Assembly (NCBI RefSeq): GCF_947090785.1
Contig: NZ_OX352320.1
Span: 1,612,001-1,676,000 of the forward strand
Direction of reading: 5' to 3'
Source of the DNA: Rheinheimera sp. MM224
GTDB taxonomy: Bacteria; Pseudomonadota; Gammaproteobacteria; Enterobacterales; Alteromonadaceae
Length of the DNA stretch: 64,000 nt
Below are positions 26,813 through 36,410 of this stretch, piece by piece; positions within the stretch are counted from its first letter, which is position 1; each line of letters opens with the position of its first letter. The notes under the pieces were generated by a model. The model saw only the letters and a program-made list of their open reading frames with translations. It was not told the DNA's origin and ran no database searches. Both the position numbers and the translations under genes were made by a program.

Positions 26813-27888
26813 AATACAATATGAAAACAATTCTAGTCACCGGTGGAGCCGGTTTTATTGGCTCAGCTGTGATCCGTCATATACGCGGTACTACGTCAAA
26901 TAGGGTTATTAACGTAGACAAGCTAACTTATGCTGGTAACCTTAATTCGGTTTCTACGGTTGAGCAAAACGAGCTCTATCTGTTTGAGCAAGTAGATATC
27001 TGTGATGCGAAGGCGATGGCTGAACTTTTTGATAAATATATGCCGGATGCGGTAATGCATCTGGCCGCTGAAAGCCATGTAGACCGCTCCATCGATGGCC
27101 CTGCCGCTTTTATTGAAACAAATATCGTGGGTACTTACACTCTATTAGAAGCTACTCGTAGCTACTGGAAGGCTTTACCTGAAGACCGTAAGCGTGATTT
27201 TCGTTTCCACCATATTTCAACAGATGAAGTCTATGGCGACCTGCATGGCATCGATGATCTATTTACCGAAACAACGCCTTATGCCCCCAGCAGTCCTTAC
27301 TCTGCAAGCAAAGCCAGTTCAGACCATTTAGTGCGTGCCTGGTATCGTACTTACGGTTTGCCTGTTATTGTAACAAATTGCTCCAATAACTATGGTCCTT
27401 ACCATTTTCCGGAAAAACTAATACCACTGATGATCTTAAACGCCTTAGCAGGTAGACCTTTACCTGTTTATGGAAAAGGAAATCAAGTGCGTGACTGGCT
27501 GTATGTAGAAGACCATGCCCGCGCTCTTTATAAGGTTGTAACCGAAGGCAAAGTAGGTGAAACCTATAACATTGGTGGTCATAACGAGAAGCAAAACATT
27601 GAGGTCGTTCATACTCTTTGTAGCTTACTTGAAGAACTAGCACCCGCCAAGCCAACAGGCGTTGAACGCTATGAAGATTTGATTACTTTTGTCGCCGACC
27701 GTCCGGGCCATGATTTGCGTTACGCTATTGATGCCAGCAAAATCGAGTCTGAATTAGGATGGAAGCCAGAAGAAACCTTTGAAAGTGGTTTGCACAAAAC
27801 CGTGTTGTGGTATTTAAACAATAGACATTGGTGGCAGTCTGTATTGGATGGCAGCTATAAAATTGAACGCTTAGGGCATGGAGGATAA
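26809..27888 (+). CDS. rmlB: dTDP-glucose 4,6-dehydratase
   Basis: This extended SDR has the NAD motif GGAGFIG near the N-terminus, the active-site region [11 protein letters not shown], and the YSASK motif (YxxxK). It is close to the 355-residue family length. ATG 26809 overlaps the wzz stop as ATGA; the ATG at 26821 (MKTILVTGG) matches the family start better, so the true start may be four codons further in. It makes dTDP-4-keto-6-deoxyglucose, which feeds both rhamnose (RmlCD, 22 kb downstream) and a 4-amino sugar (WecE-like, 2 kb downstream). Confidence 0.96.
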   Translation: MKYNMKTILVTGGAGFIGSAVIRHIRGTTSNRVINVDKLTYAGNLNSVSTVEQNELYLFEQVDICDAKAMAELFDKYMPDAVMHLAAESHVDRSIDGPAAFIETNIVGTYTLLEATRSYWKALPEDRKRDFRFHHISTDEVYGDLHGIDDLFTETTPYAPSSPYSASKASSDHLVRAWYRTYGLPVIVTNCSNNYGPYHFPEKLIPLMILNALAGRPLPVYGKGNQVRDWLYVEDHARALYKVVTEGKVGETYNIGGHNEKQNIEVVHTLCSLLEELAPAKPTGVERYEDLITFVADRPGHDLRYAIDASKIESELGWKPEETFESGLHKTVLWYLNNRHWWQSVLDGSYKIERLGHGG

Positions 27889-27891
27889 TAG

Positions 27892-28761
27892 ATGAAAGGA
27901 ATAGTTCTTGCTGGTGGTTCTGGTACCCGGCTTTATCCTATTACTCGTGGCGTATCGAAACAGCTATTACCTGTATATGACAAGCCAATGATTTACTACC
28001 CGATATCGGTTTTAATGCTGGCAGGTATCCGCGACATCCTAATTATCACAACGCCTGAAGATCAAGCCGCTTTTCAGCGCCTGCTTGGCGATGGTAGTGA
28101 TTTTGGCATTAATTTGAGTTATGCCATTCAGCCAACTCCAGATGGCCTCGCGCAGGCTTTTATTATTGGGGAACAATTTATCGGTAACGATAGCGTTTGT
28201 TTAGTACTTGGAGATAACATTTTTTATGGTCACGGGCTTCGACCCAAACTTCAGAGCGCGGCGTTAAGAGACTCTGGTGCAACGGTGTTTGGATATCAGG
28301 TTAAAGATCCTCATCGGTTTGGTGTTGTTGAGTTTGACGACAATTACAAAGCGTTATCCATTGAAGAAAAACCAGAAAAACCTAAATCAAACTATGCAGT
28401 AACAGGACTGTATTTTTATGATAACGATGTTATTGATATAGCGAAGAACATCGAACCGTCCGCGCGTGGCGAGTTGGAAATAACTTGTGTTAACAATGAA
28501 TATCTAAAACTAGGACGCCTCAATGTGGAGCTGTTGCGAAGAGGGTTCGCATGGTTAGACACAGGGACTCATGATAGCTTGTTAGAAGCTAGTGCTTTTG
28601 TTCAAACAGTTGAGCACAGACAAGGATTTAAAATTGCCTGCTTGGAAGAAATTGCTTTTATAAACAGCTGGTTGGATAAAGAACAGTTATTAAAATCATC
28701 TCAATCAATGCTGAAAAATGATTATGGCAAATATATTGCTTCTTTATTAGAAAGTATGTGA
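27892..28761 (+). CDS. rmlA: Glucose-1-phosphate thymidylyltransferase
   Basis: The 289-residue protein has the nucleotidyltransferase signature [20 protein letters not shown] and the substrate region GDNIFYGHG, and matches RmlA length. It makes dTDP-glucose for the next step by RmlB. It follows rmlB after three bases. Unlike the common rmlBADC order, rmlD and rmlC are absent here and lie at 49.2-50.7 kb. The overall sequence is typical and intact. Confidence 0.97.
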   Translation: MKGIVLAGGSGTRLYPITRGVSKQLLPVYDKPMIYYPISVLMLAGIRDILIITTPEDQAAFQRLLGDGSDFGINLSYAIQPTPDGLAQAFIIGEQFIGNDSVCLVLGDNIFYGHGLRPKLQSAALRDSGATVFGYQVKDPHRFGVVEFDDNYKALSIEEKPEKPKSNYAVTGLYFYDNDVIDIAKNIEPSARGELEITCVNNEYLKLGRLNVELLRRGFAWLDTGTHDSLLEASAFVQTVEHRQGFKIACLEEIAFINSWLDKEQLLKSSQSMLKNDYGKYIASLLESM

Positions 28762-28762
28762 T

Positions 28763-29782
28763 ATGAAAGAAATATGCCATTTGATGTATTTGGACAAATT
28801 TAGTAAACCATTTTATCTTCTGATAAAAAATCACTTTACAAGTCAGCCTCACCACTTTATCACTTATGGTGAGTCAGTGAGTGATTATGTGCCAGACTTT
28901 TCTGAAAATCATTTGACTAACAGATTATCTGCTTTTATAAACGCAATACCAACTTTGAATCGAAGTGATAAAGTTATATTACATGGTGCGTTTAGTACAA
29001 AAGTTCTTTTTTATCTTATGTTGCAACCTTGGCTTTGGAATAAAGTATATTGGGTGATATGGGGTAAAGACCTTCAGTTTTTTAATAATCGTAAACGAAG
29101 CATATCATATGTGATTAGAAAGTTTGTGTTATCAAGAGTCAAGGCTTACATCACATATTTGCCTGAAGACTATGAAAAAGCTAAGTGCTTAATAAATGCT
29201 AAGCCAGTGTTTAGAGAATGTATCGCGTACCCAAGTAACGTTGTATCAGATTTTGATGACCGTGATTGCGAGAGAAAAAAACTTAAGATAATAATGGTGG
29301 GTAATAGCGCGGATCCGTCTAATTCTCATGTCGATGTCTTTGATAAACTGGTTGGCAGTAAAGATGAAATATCAAAGCTGATAGTTCCGTTATCGTATGG
29401 CGATAAGATTTATGCTGCTGAAATTATTGAAAAGGGTCAAGCTATATTCAAGGATAAGTTCTCCCCGTTGACAGAAATGTTGCCACTGAATGACTATAAA
29501 AAAATTCTAAAACAGATTGATTTAGCGTTCTTCAATCATGATAGGCAGCAGGCAATGGGAAATACGATATACCTCCTCTCCTTAGGAAAAACAGTATATA
29601 TGCGTGAAAATACACCATCATGGCTGTTTTTTGAATCTAAGGGTGTTGTACTAAAAAGCATCAAAGATGATGAATTAGAATATATAGCACCTTCTGAATC
29701 GATGAGTAATAAAAGAGCAATTTTCAAATATTTTAATGAAGAAAATTTAGTTAAACAATGGACTGCAATTTTTAACGAATAG
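28763..29782 (+). CDS. WecF-like 4-acetamido-4,6-dideoxygalactose transferase (GT56)
   Basis: The 339-residue protein shows the WecF pattern in order: HGAFSTKVL (HGQFNPTL in E. coli), VIWGKDL (HIWGADL), IMVGNSADPSNSH (LVGNSGDRSNEH), VPLSYG (VPMGYP), FFNHDRQQAMGN (FIFARQQGIGT) and RENTPSW (RENPFW). WecF adds Fuc4NAc to lipid-linked ManNAcA-GlcNAc in enterobacterial common antigen. Here, with a WecE-like aminotransferase next door but no wecA, wecC or wecG visible, it more likely acts on the O-unit or capsule unit. The acceptor is inferred. The base composition from here on looks more AT-rich. Confidence 0.82.
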   Translation: MKEICHLMYLDKFSKPFYLLIKNHFTSQPHHFITYGESVSDYVPDFSENHLTNRLSAFINAIPTLNRSDKVILHGAFSTKVLFYLMLQPWLWNKVYWVIWGKDLQFFNNRKRSISYVIRKFVLSRVKAYITYLPEDYEKAKCLINAKPVFRECIAYPSNVVSDFDDRDCERKKLKIIMVGNSADPSNSHVDVFDKLVGSKDEISKLIVPLSYGDKIYAAEIIEKGQAIFKDKFSPLTEMLPLNDYKKILKQIDLAFFNHDRQQAMGNTIYLLSLGKTVYMRENTPSWLFFESKGVVLKSIKDDELEYIAPSESMSNKRAIFKYFNEENLVKQWTAIFNE

Positions 29783-30140
29783 AATGAACACGTTTTAATG
29801 GGTTACGGGCAGTTTAAATGTGTAGGTTTGAGTCTGTTCGTAATGCTGCACTATATAGTATGGTTTTATGATTAAAACAAAGATTGCAATCAAAAGAATT
29901 TCAAGATAGTTAATTTTGCGGAGCGTACTGGTCTCGATTTTGAGTTTGAAAAACTCAGCAGACATTCAGAATCGGAATATATTACTGATGGTCTGCTTAA
30001 AATGAATTTCTTCTAAAAGATAGAAGTAACATAAATTTAAAAATAGAATGCCAGATTTATGCTGATAGCTCAGTGAAATGTGGTAAATAATACTCCCGTG
30101 TACTTCTTAAAATAGAAGTTGAGTTTTACAAGGAAGAACA
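29783..30140 (+). other. 358-base gap between the wecF-like and wecE-like genes
   Basis: The gap has no complete gene. It contains an open fragment at 29876-30016 that reads like the end of a protein (separate entry) and an AAGGAAG ribosome site for the next gene at its end. It lies where a wecD-type N-acetyltransferase gene would be expected in an enterobacterial common antigen cluster. Confidence 0.5.
29876..30016 (+). pseudogene. Possible 3' remnant of a lost gene
   Basis: The frame is open from just after a TAA at 29873 to a TAA at 30014-30016. Its final part reads NFAERTGLDFEFEKL, then SRHSESEYITDGLLKMNFF, which has ordinary protein composition rather than random AT-rich translation. 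There is no start codon with a ribosome site. A short frame MIKTKIAIKRISR starting at 29869 lies just upstream in another phase and could be the same gene after a small deletion. I do not recognise the family, and it does not visibly match the C-terminus of E. coli WecD. Confidence 0.3.
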
Positions 30141-31268
30141 ATGATCCCATTTAATAAACCACCGGTAATCGGAACTGAGATTGACTATATTTCGAAAGCA
30201 TTATCATCAAACAAACTCTGCGGTGATGGTGCTTTTGGAAAGTCGTGCCAGAATTGGTTTGAATCTAAGCTTGGTTGTTTCAAAGCTCTGATGGTTCCAT
30301 CATGTACACATGCTTTAGAACTTGCCGCATTGCTAATCGATCTTCAGCCTGGTGATGAAGTCATCATGCCTAGTTATACTTTTGTAAGTACAGCGAATCC
30401 TTTTGTTTTACGAGGTGCAAAGATTATTTTTGTCGATATCGAACCCGATACGATGAATATTGATGTATCAAAAATAGAAAATGCAATTACAACCAAAACA
30501 AAAGCTATTGTGCCAGTACATTATGCAGGCGTTTCATGTGACATGGACTCGTTAATGAGCATAGCAAACCAGTATGGTTTAATCGTAATAGAAGATGCGG
30601 CTCAAGGGATGCTTTCAACGTATAAAAATCGTCATTTAGGTACTATTGGGCATTTGGCCGCGTTCAGCTTTCATGAGACAAAGAACTATACAAGCGGTGG
30701 AGAAGGAGGCCTGATTTTAATTAACGACAGCCGCTTTATTGAGCGTGCTGAAATAATCCGAGAGAAGGGCACTAACCGTAGCCAGTTCTTTCGTGGAATG
30801 GTCGATAAATACAGTTGGGTCGATATTGGCAGTAGCTACTTGCCTTCAGAAATACAGTCAGCTTATTTGCAGGCTCAGCTAGACAGCTCGGAAGTTATTT
30901 TTAAGCGAAGAATGGCAATTTGGAACCGTTATTATGATGCATTGACAGCAAAGGCTGGAGATAACGGCTGGAATCTTCCTGTAATCCCGGAAAATGTTAC
31001 TCACAACGCCCATATGTTTTACATTAAATGTCGCGATATTGACGAGAGAGAACGATTTATTGGGCATTTAAAGCATAATGGTATTATCGCAGTATTCCAT
31101 TATATACCTCTACATAGTGCTAAAGCCGGTAGGTTATTTAGTAAATTTAGTGGGCTGGATGAACATACAACGAAAGAAAGTGAGCGTCTGGTAAGGTTGC
31201 CACTGTTTTTTAACATGACAGATGATGAAGTTGAGCATGTTATTTCAACAGTTACAAATTTTAATTAA
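30141..31268 (+). CDS. wecE: dTDP-4-amino-4,6-dideoxygalactose transaminase (WecE-like)
   Basis: The 375-residue PLP enzyme of the DegT/DnrJ/EryC1 family has the PLP lysine K181 in FHETKNYTSGGEGG, the same number as in E. coli WecE, plus EDAAQGM and the substrate region LGTIGHLAAFSF. It would convert dTDP-4-keto-6-deoxyglucose from RmlB into dTDP-Fuc4N. The WecF-like transferase one gene upstream supports this product. No acetyltransferase (WecD) is visible. The ATG follows AAGGAAG. Its TAA overlaps the flippase ATG (TAATG). Confidence 0.92.
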   Translation: MIPFNKPPVIGTEIDYISKALSSNKLCGDGAFGKSCQNWFESKLGCFKALMVPSCTHALELAALLIDLQPGDEVIMPSYTFVSTANPFVLRGAKIIFVDIEPDTMNIDVSKIENAITTKTKAIVPVHYAGVSCDMDSLMSIANQYGLIVIEDAAQGMLSTYKNRHLGTIGHLAAFSFHETKNYTSGGEGGLILINDSRFIERAEIIREKGTNRSQFFRGMVDKYSWVDIGSSYLPSEIQSAYLQAQLDSSEVIFKRRMAIWNRYYDALTAKAGDNGWNLPVIPENVTHNAHMFYIKCRDIDERERFIGHLKHNGIIAVFHYIPLHSAKAGRLFSKFSGLDEHTTKESERLVRLPLFFNMTDDEVEHVISTVTNFN

Positions 31269-32698
31269 TGAATCATAATCGTGTAGCACTAAGTGGCGTG
31301 AAGTGGACAACTGTTTCAATGTTGTTCACCACCCTATTAATGATGGTGCAAGTCGTTATTCTTGGCAGGTTTTTAGAGCCCGCAGAGTATGGCGTGCTTG
31401 CATTAATCATGATAATAATTGGATTGGGTGAGATATTTGTAAACTTCGGCCTTAGCGAAGCTATTGTACAAAATGAAGTTAACTCCAGTATCCAGCTTTC
31501 AAGCCTCTATATTGCTAATATCATTTTCTCAATTGTTGTTTTTCTGTTTTCTGCGGTGTTGATTTGGTTATTCTTCCCGTACCATGAGCATATTGTGCTC
31601 TGTACTGTTGCCATGAGCTCTGTCGTTATAAATTCAGTTTGTCTGCAATTTAAAGCTTTATGTCAAAGGGACTTCCTTTTTAACTTACTCGCCAAAATAG
31701 AGATTATTTCTTATTTAGCAGGATTTTTATCTTTACTTGTGGCGTTGGCTAACGGGTTTGGTCTTTGGTCAGTCATTATAGGCTTTCTGACAAGAATTGT
31801 TATATCAGTTCTTTTGCATGTTTTAAATGCAGTAAAAATGAATTGGTTTCCAGCATTTCATTTTAAACTCAACCAGATAAACGAGCAGCTCAAGTTTGGG
31901 TTTAACTTGCTGGGCGCAAATTTGCTTAATTACGTCAGTTCCCGATTTGACCAGGCCGTTGTAGCAGCAATATTAGGCCCGACGGCCTTAGGTTACTATT
32001 CAATGGCGTTTAATTTAGTCATACAGCCAATGCAGAAACTGAATCTTGTTGTGACCAAAGTTGCCTTTCCGGTGTTGTCTCGATTACAGAACAACAGGGA
32101 CGACCTGACAAAAGGGTATATCCACGTGTTGCTTGCTGTTGTGCTGGTTAATACACCTATCATGTTGTCATTATGTTATCTGGCTCCAGAATTTGTAGGT
32201 CCTGTACTGGGGGATAACTGGCTACCTGTTGTTGTATTGCTGCAAATTTTATCTTTTTACGCTTTGATGAGATCAACAGGAAACGCTGGCGCGACTTTAG
32301 TCATGGCAACAGGCAAAGCCGCTCTGCTGTTTAAATGGAATATGTTCGTAACGGCTTTGCAGCCCTTGGTCATTGTTCTGTCTGCCAGATTTGGCGGGGT
32401 AGAAGATGTTGCCATTGCTTTAGTCATATTGCAGCTTACCTTGCTTTTTATCTGGTACCAATACGTGATCGTTGAATCGATTGGGAAATGCCTTAAAAAA
32501 TATGTTTTAACTATTTTTGCTCCTGCTTTTATTTTTGGTCTTCTTCTATTTATTATCGAGCAATTCGGCTCATTCATTGAAGAACAATCGCCAATGTATA
32601 AAATTGTTTGGGTTATGTTGACATGTTTGATCTACTTTATAAGTATTTTAATACTTGTTAAGCGTGGCTATTTGTTTAATGTGAAAAAAGAAAATTAA
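31268..32698 (+). CDS. wzx: MOP-superfamily polysaccharide flippase (Wzx/WzxC type)
   Basis: The 476-residue protein has about 12-14 membrane helices across its length and the PST-type N-terminus (VALSGVKWTTVSMLFTTLLMMVQVVILGRFLEPAEYG, given here only in part by family pattern: LGRFLxPxEYG). The central GFNLLGANLLNYVSSRFDQ matches the WzxC/TuaB group. It would move lipid-linked units across the inner membrane for Wzy. The ATG overlaps the wecE-like stop. The substrate cannot be read from sequence. Confidence 0.9.
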   Translation: MNHNRVALSGVKWTTVSMLFTTLLMMVQVVILGRFLEPAEYGVLALIMIIIGLGEIFVNFGLSEAIVQNEVNSSIQLSSLYIANIIFSIVVFLFSAVLIWLFFPYHEHIVLCTVAMSSVVINSVCLQFKALCQRDFLFNLLAKIEIISYLAGFLSLLVALANGFGLWSVIIGFLTRIVISVLLHVLNAVKMNWFPAFHFKLNQINEQLKFGFNLLGANLLNYVSSRFDQAVVAAILGPTALGYYSMAFNLVIQPMQKLNLVVTKVAFPVLSRLQNNRDDLTKGYIHVLLAVVLVNTPIMLSLCYLAPEFVGPVLGDNWLPVVVLLQILSFYALMRSTGNAGATLVMATGKAALLFKWNMFVTALQPLVIVLSARFGGVEDVAIALVILQLTLLFIWYQYVIVESIGKCLKKYVLTIFAPAFIFGLLLFIIEQFGSFIEEQSPMYKIVWVMLTCLIYFISILILVKRGYLFNVKKEN

Positions 32699-32699
32699 T

Positions 32700-33548
32700 A
32701 TGCAATTAGTAACGGTAGTTATCCCTTTTTACTCAACGGTTAGAGGCTTGCTGATTAATTCAGTTCGCAGCGCTTTGAACCAGACACTCAGTGATATAGA
32801 AATCATTGTTGTTGATGATTGTTCACCAGTACCAGCACAAGACGAGTTAAAGAGCATAGATGATTCACGCTTGAAAATTGTTCGTCACAATATAAACAGC
32901 AATGGTGGTATTGCCAGAAATAGTGGATTGGATTCTGCCAGCGGTGACTATGTCGCTTTTCTTGACTACGATGATATCTGGTATCCTGATAAACTAGAAA
33001 AGCAACTGGCGCTTTTTAAGCAGGCAGAAAAAATGTCAGAAAATCCAGTGGTTTATTCACGCTGTAAAATTATTGATGGAAATAGGACAATGATAAGGCC
33101 AGTAAGGGCGATAGCGGATAAAGAGCCTGTTGGTGATTATCTGTTCTGTGCACGTCAAATTATTCAAACAAGCGGGATCTTTCTGAGAACTGCTGTGGCT
33201 AAGTCTGTCAGATTTGATGATTTAAAGCGGCATCAGGATTATCAGTTTTGTCTGTCGCTGGAACAATATGGTTGTACATTCCATATGTTAGAAACCCCCA
33301 GTTATGATTTTATTCAGATACCTAAGTTAAACGACTACAATTTTTCTTTGCAATGGTTAATGACATATTCTAAATTTTTATCAGGGAAGGCTAAGCATTC
33401 GTTCTTAGCATTGGTCGTTGTTAGATCGATGATAAGGCATAAACACTTTATAAGTGCGGTGATGTTATCTCTTAGACACGGGATTTTTTTGTCTTTTCTT
33501 TATTCACTTTTTGCTTTCATTTCTAAAGCAATTCTTTTTAAACGATAA
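32700..33548 (+). CDS. Family 2 glycosyltransferase
   Basis: The 282-residue protein has a GT-A fold head (VTVVIPFYSTVRGLLINSVRSALNQT, then EIIVVDDCSP), GGIARNSGLDSASGDY and the metal/sugar motif FLDYDDIW. A hydrophobic stretch near the C-terminus suggests membrane contact. It adds one sugar to the lipid-linked unit; donor and acceptor are unknown. It follows the flippase by one base and precedes the broken polymerase gene. Confidence 0.88.
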   Translation: MQLVTVVIPFYSTVRGLLINSVRSALNQTLSDIEIIVVDDCSPVPAQDELKSIDDSRLKIVRHNINSNGGIARNSGLDSASGDYVAFLDYDDIWYPDKLEKQLALFKQAEKMSENPVVYSRCKIIDGNRTMIRPVRAIADKEPVGDYLFCARQIIQTSGIFLRTAVAKSVRFDDLKRHQDYQFCLSLEQYGCTFHMLETPSYDFIQIPKLNDYNFSLQWLMTYSKFLSGKAKHSFLALVVVRSMIRHKHFISAVMLSLRHGIFLSFLYSLFAFISKAILFKR

Positions 33549-33560
33549 AGTAGATATATT

Positions 33561-34713
33561 TTGTTTATAATATTTTTGGCAGCATTTATATTTCATATGG
33601 CCTCAATTTTTTTTACAATTGGGGCTGGCTTTTATTATCCAGTATCTAATGAAGTGATTTTCTATTCAACTGTGGATTTATTGTTAAGTTGTACAGTTGT
33701 TTATCTTGTGTTTCTCCGATTTCAGAGTGTAAGAGTTAGCTTCGTTGATGATTTCTCTTATAAGTGGGAAATTTTTTTAATAAACATAAATTCGTTATTG
33801 TTGCTCTAGTAGCATACACCGCTTATTTGGCATATCAATCATTTGGGTTAATTATGCAAGGGGTGGCGAGGCATCAGTTAATCGAGGAGTACGACACCGC
33901 AGGAGTAGATTACATGCTTCTCAGTGGGTTCTTTAAGCTTGCATTCCCTTTTTCTTTGATCTTTCTTAAAGATCGTAAGTTGAAATTCCTTCTTTTTATC
34001 GGATTGATCCTTTGTTTGGTGATAACTGCATCTAGGTCTGAGTTAAAATATGTGCTTAATTTTTTGCTAATGTATATGTTGTTCTTTCGTGGTTCAATAC
34101 TTTTCAAAAAACTAGTTACACTTTTCATTGTTAGTTTTCTTTCTTATTAATAGCTACCTTGGTTACAGTGTTTATTCAGAATAGACCAGTTGCCGATGGG
34201 ATATATTCAATCTTTTCTATTATTAGGAGTGTATTTCTTTATCAATCTTACGGATATTATCTCGCTGAGCGAGCGTTGGAGGCTGGTCATAATATAGATA
34301 AAGGTTTGTATCCATTCTTTGGTTATGCATCGGAGTTTATTGCGAAGCTTATTGGTGGAGCTTCTGTGCCAATTGATTCAAAGTTTGTTGGTGATCTTCA
34401 TGTTCTTGGCGTCGGTTCGACAGATGGCAGACCGTTTTTAGCTAATATTGTTTATCCTTGGTGGGCTTGGTTTGTCGCTTATTTTGGTTTTTTCGGCCTT
34501 TTTGTTAAAGCGATATTTGTTTTCTTTTTCCTAAGTTTTTTGCTCAATTTCAGAATGATTTTTTCATTGGTACTGATATTGTCTTTTGTAATTCTTGGAA
34601 CTGCAGGAGCACATCCTTTTTTGACGTTAACTCATACAATGTCTTTTGCCGTAGCATTTCTTCTAGATTTGTATGTTATAGCTTTTTCAAAATATTCAGT
34701 TCATCGGAGATAG
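33561..34713 (+). pseudogene. wzy: O-unit polymerase Wzy, interrupted by two frameshifts
   Basis: Three open pieces in three frames (33561-33809, 33764-34150, 34159-34713) join into one hydrophobic protein of about 385 residues with many membrane helices, the expected shape for Wzy. The first break is at the T7 run 33772-33778: one more T would give KWEIFFNKHKFVIVALVAY without a stop. The second is between about 34132 and 34149, in a T-rich stretch (agttttctttc): again one added base joins VSF to LLIATLVTVFIQN. Start is TTG 33561 with a weak site. Either a real inactivation, a switchable gene or a homopolymer sequencing error. No other wzy is seen in the window. Confidence 0.8.
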
Positions 34714-34721
34714 AGGTAAAT

Positions 34722-35891
34722 ATGAAGATAATTGCGTTCGTTGGTGAGACTTTTGAGGCGTTTGATGATTATTTATATGCAAAGCCGACATCGGCTGCAT
34801 TCCTTCAGGATGCTGTTGGTTCAGATAATGTATATGTATGTTCGCCTGTCATGTCTGCAGAAGTGCAACCAGAACGTTTTAGTACAAAAGTACAAGCCAA
34901 AAATTTTCATCCTTTCCCAAAATATTCATCTACAAAAGATTTTGTTATCAAGAGCTTATTAAAGCCTGGCTTTTTTGCGCAATATGCAAAAGTCGCTGAT
35001 GATGTGATTAGGCAGCATTCCGGAGCTTACTTTTGGATAAGGACACCTTCTGTCGGAAGTATAGTTTTTGGGCTTCGCGCATTGAAGGCCGGAGAAAAAG
35101 TACTGCACCATATGTGCGCTGATGCGTCCAATACATGGCGCGATGCAAAATATTCTGGTTTTGAAAAAGTCTTGGGTTATGTATTGTCCCGGTATATTCG
35201 CTTTAAGCTTAAACAAATCTGTAGACACCCAGATACTCTGAATTTATGCACAGGTAACGCTTTAGAAGAGTTCAGTAAAGCCTATGCACCAGATCGTACT
35301 TTTCAGTTTGTCGATGTCATGGTGAAACCACCGAAAGAATTGACAGTAAATAGCTATACTCCAGGTTTTTTGAATATCTTATTTGTTGGTAGGCTTGTCG
35401 AAGACAAAGGCGTATTTGATCTGTTGCATGTTGTTTCTGAAATGGCAGACAAATGCCGTGTTACTTTTGTTGGTGATGGCCCTGACCTAGAGGCAGCAAA
35501 GCTGCTGTCAGCAAAACTTGGTGTGGATAACATAGTGAATTTTACAGGGCAGTTACCGCATCAGCAATTATCTGATATTTATAATGATTCAGATTTGGTT
35601 GTTGTGCCGTCAAATAACAATTATGAAGGTTTTCCTCGAGTTATTATGGAAGCATGGTCTCACCATAAACCTGTAGTTGTTGCTGACGTTGGAGGGATCA
35701 GAGCTTTTGTAAAAGATGGTGAGAATGGATTGATATTTCCACCAGGTGACCGCAAGCGGCTTTATCAGTGTATTCAGTCTGTTGTGCAAGATCAGTCCAC
35801 CTACAATAAAGTCCGGGCAGGGGCTGAACTCATGGCTGCAGTTTCTATACAAGATTACTGGTTAGAAGTACTAAATAGTAAACTACGATAA
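34722..35891 (+). CDS. Family 4 (GT-B) glycosyltransferase
   Basis: The 389-residue protein has the GT4 C-terminal domain: ILFVGRLVEDKGVFDLL, VTFVGDGPDLEAAK, VNFTGQLPHQQL, and the E-x7-E region around SNNNYEGFPRVIMEAWSHHKPVV. The N-terminal half is less conserved. The ATG has GAGG just upstream. It adds a sugar to the growing unit; the donor is not evident. Confidence 0.9.
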   Translation: MKIIAFVGETFEAFDDYLYAKPTSAAFLQDAVGSDNVYVCSPVMSAEVQPERFSTKVQAKNFHPFPKYSSTKDFVIKSLLKPGFFAQYAKVADDVIRQHSGAYFWIRTPSVGSIVFGLRALKAGEKVLHHMCADASNTWRDAKYSGFEKVLGYVLSRYIRFKLKQICRHPDTLNLCTGNALEEFSKAYAPDRTFQFVDVMVKPPKELTVNSYTPGFLNILFVGRLVEDKGVFDLLHVVSEMADKCRVTFVGDGPDLEAAKLLSAKLGVDNIVNFTGQLPHQQLSDIYNDSDLVVVPSNNNYEGFPRVIMEAWSHHKPVVVADVGGIRAFVKDGENGLIFPPGDRKRLYQCIQSVVQDQSTYNKVRAGAELMAAVSIQDYWLEVLNSKLR

Positions 35892-35909
35892 ATACAGGGA
35901 TTTATTTAT

Positions 35910-36410
35910 ATGGGGCATAAAATTTCGCTACTTTACACCTGGTTTGTAAGGACATTGCTTATATTGTTACCTGACCATCCTGTGGTCATGAGGTTTAGGG
36001 GCCTGTTATACGGCTTTTGCATGCCAAGATGCGGAGTGGACTTTCAGGTTTCAGCGTCTGCAATTTTGAGAAATTTGGAGAATATTCATGTTGGACAAAA
36101 TGTTTATATTGCTCCGAATGTTGTTATCAACGCGATTACATCAATCACTTTAGAAGACGAAGTGATGATAGGATTTAACAGCGTACTTGTATCCGGAAAT
36201 CATACGTTAGTGGATGGTTCGTATAGATACGGAAAATCAAAGGTGAAGCAGATTATTATAGGGAAAGGTTCTTGGATTGCCGCAAACTGTACTGTTATTG
36301 CAGGAACCAAGCTTGCTGAAGGGTCTTTATTAGCTGCGAACTCATCTATTTCTGGTGAGTTTGTTGATACAGGGATATACGGTGGCGTACCGGCTAGGAA
36401 GATTAAGTGA
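35910..36410 (+). CDS. Hexapeptide-repeat O-acetyltransferase (LbH family)
   Basis: The 166-residue protein has left-handed beta-helix hexapeptide turns from about residue 60 on (NIHVGQNVYIAPNVVINA, ITLEDEVMIG, IIIGKGSWIAANCTVIAG, GSLLAANSSISG) and ends GGVPARKIK, like WbbJ and maltose/galactoside acetyltransferases. The catalytic His is probably the one in SGNHTL. A hydrophobic N-terminal stretch may bind the membrane. It likely acetylates a sugar of the polymer. Its TGA overlaps the next ATG. Confidence 0.87.
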   Translation: MGHKISLLYTWFVRTLLILLPDHPVVMRFRGLLYGFCMPRCGVDFQVSASAILRNLENIHVGQNVYIAPNVVINAITSITLEDEVMIGFNSVLVSGNHTLVDGSYRYGKSKVKQIIIGKGSWIAANCTVIAGTKLAEGSLLAANSSISGEFVDTGIYGGVPARKIK

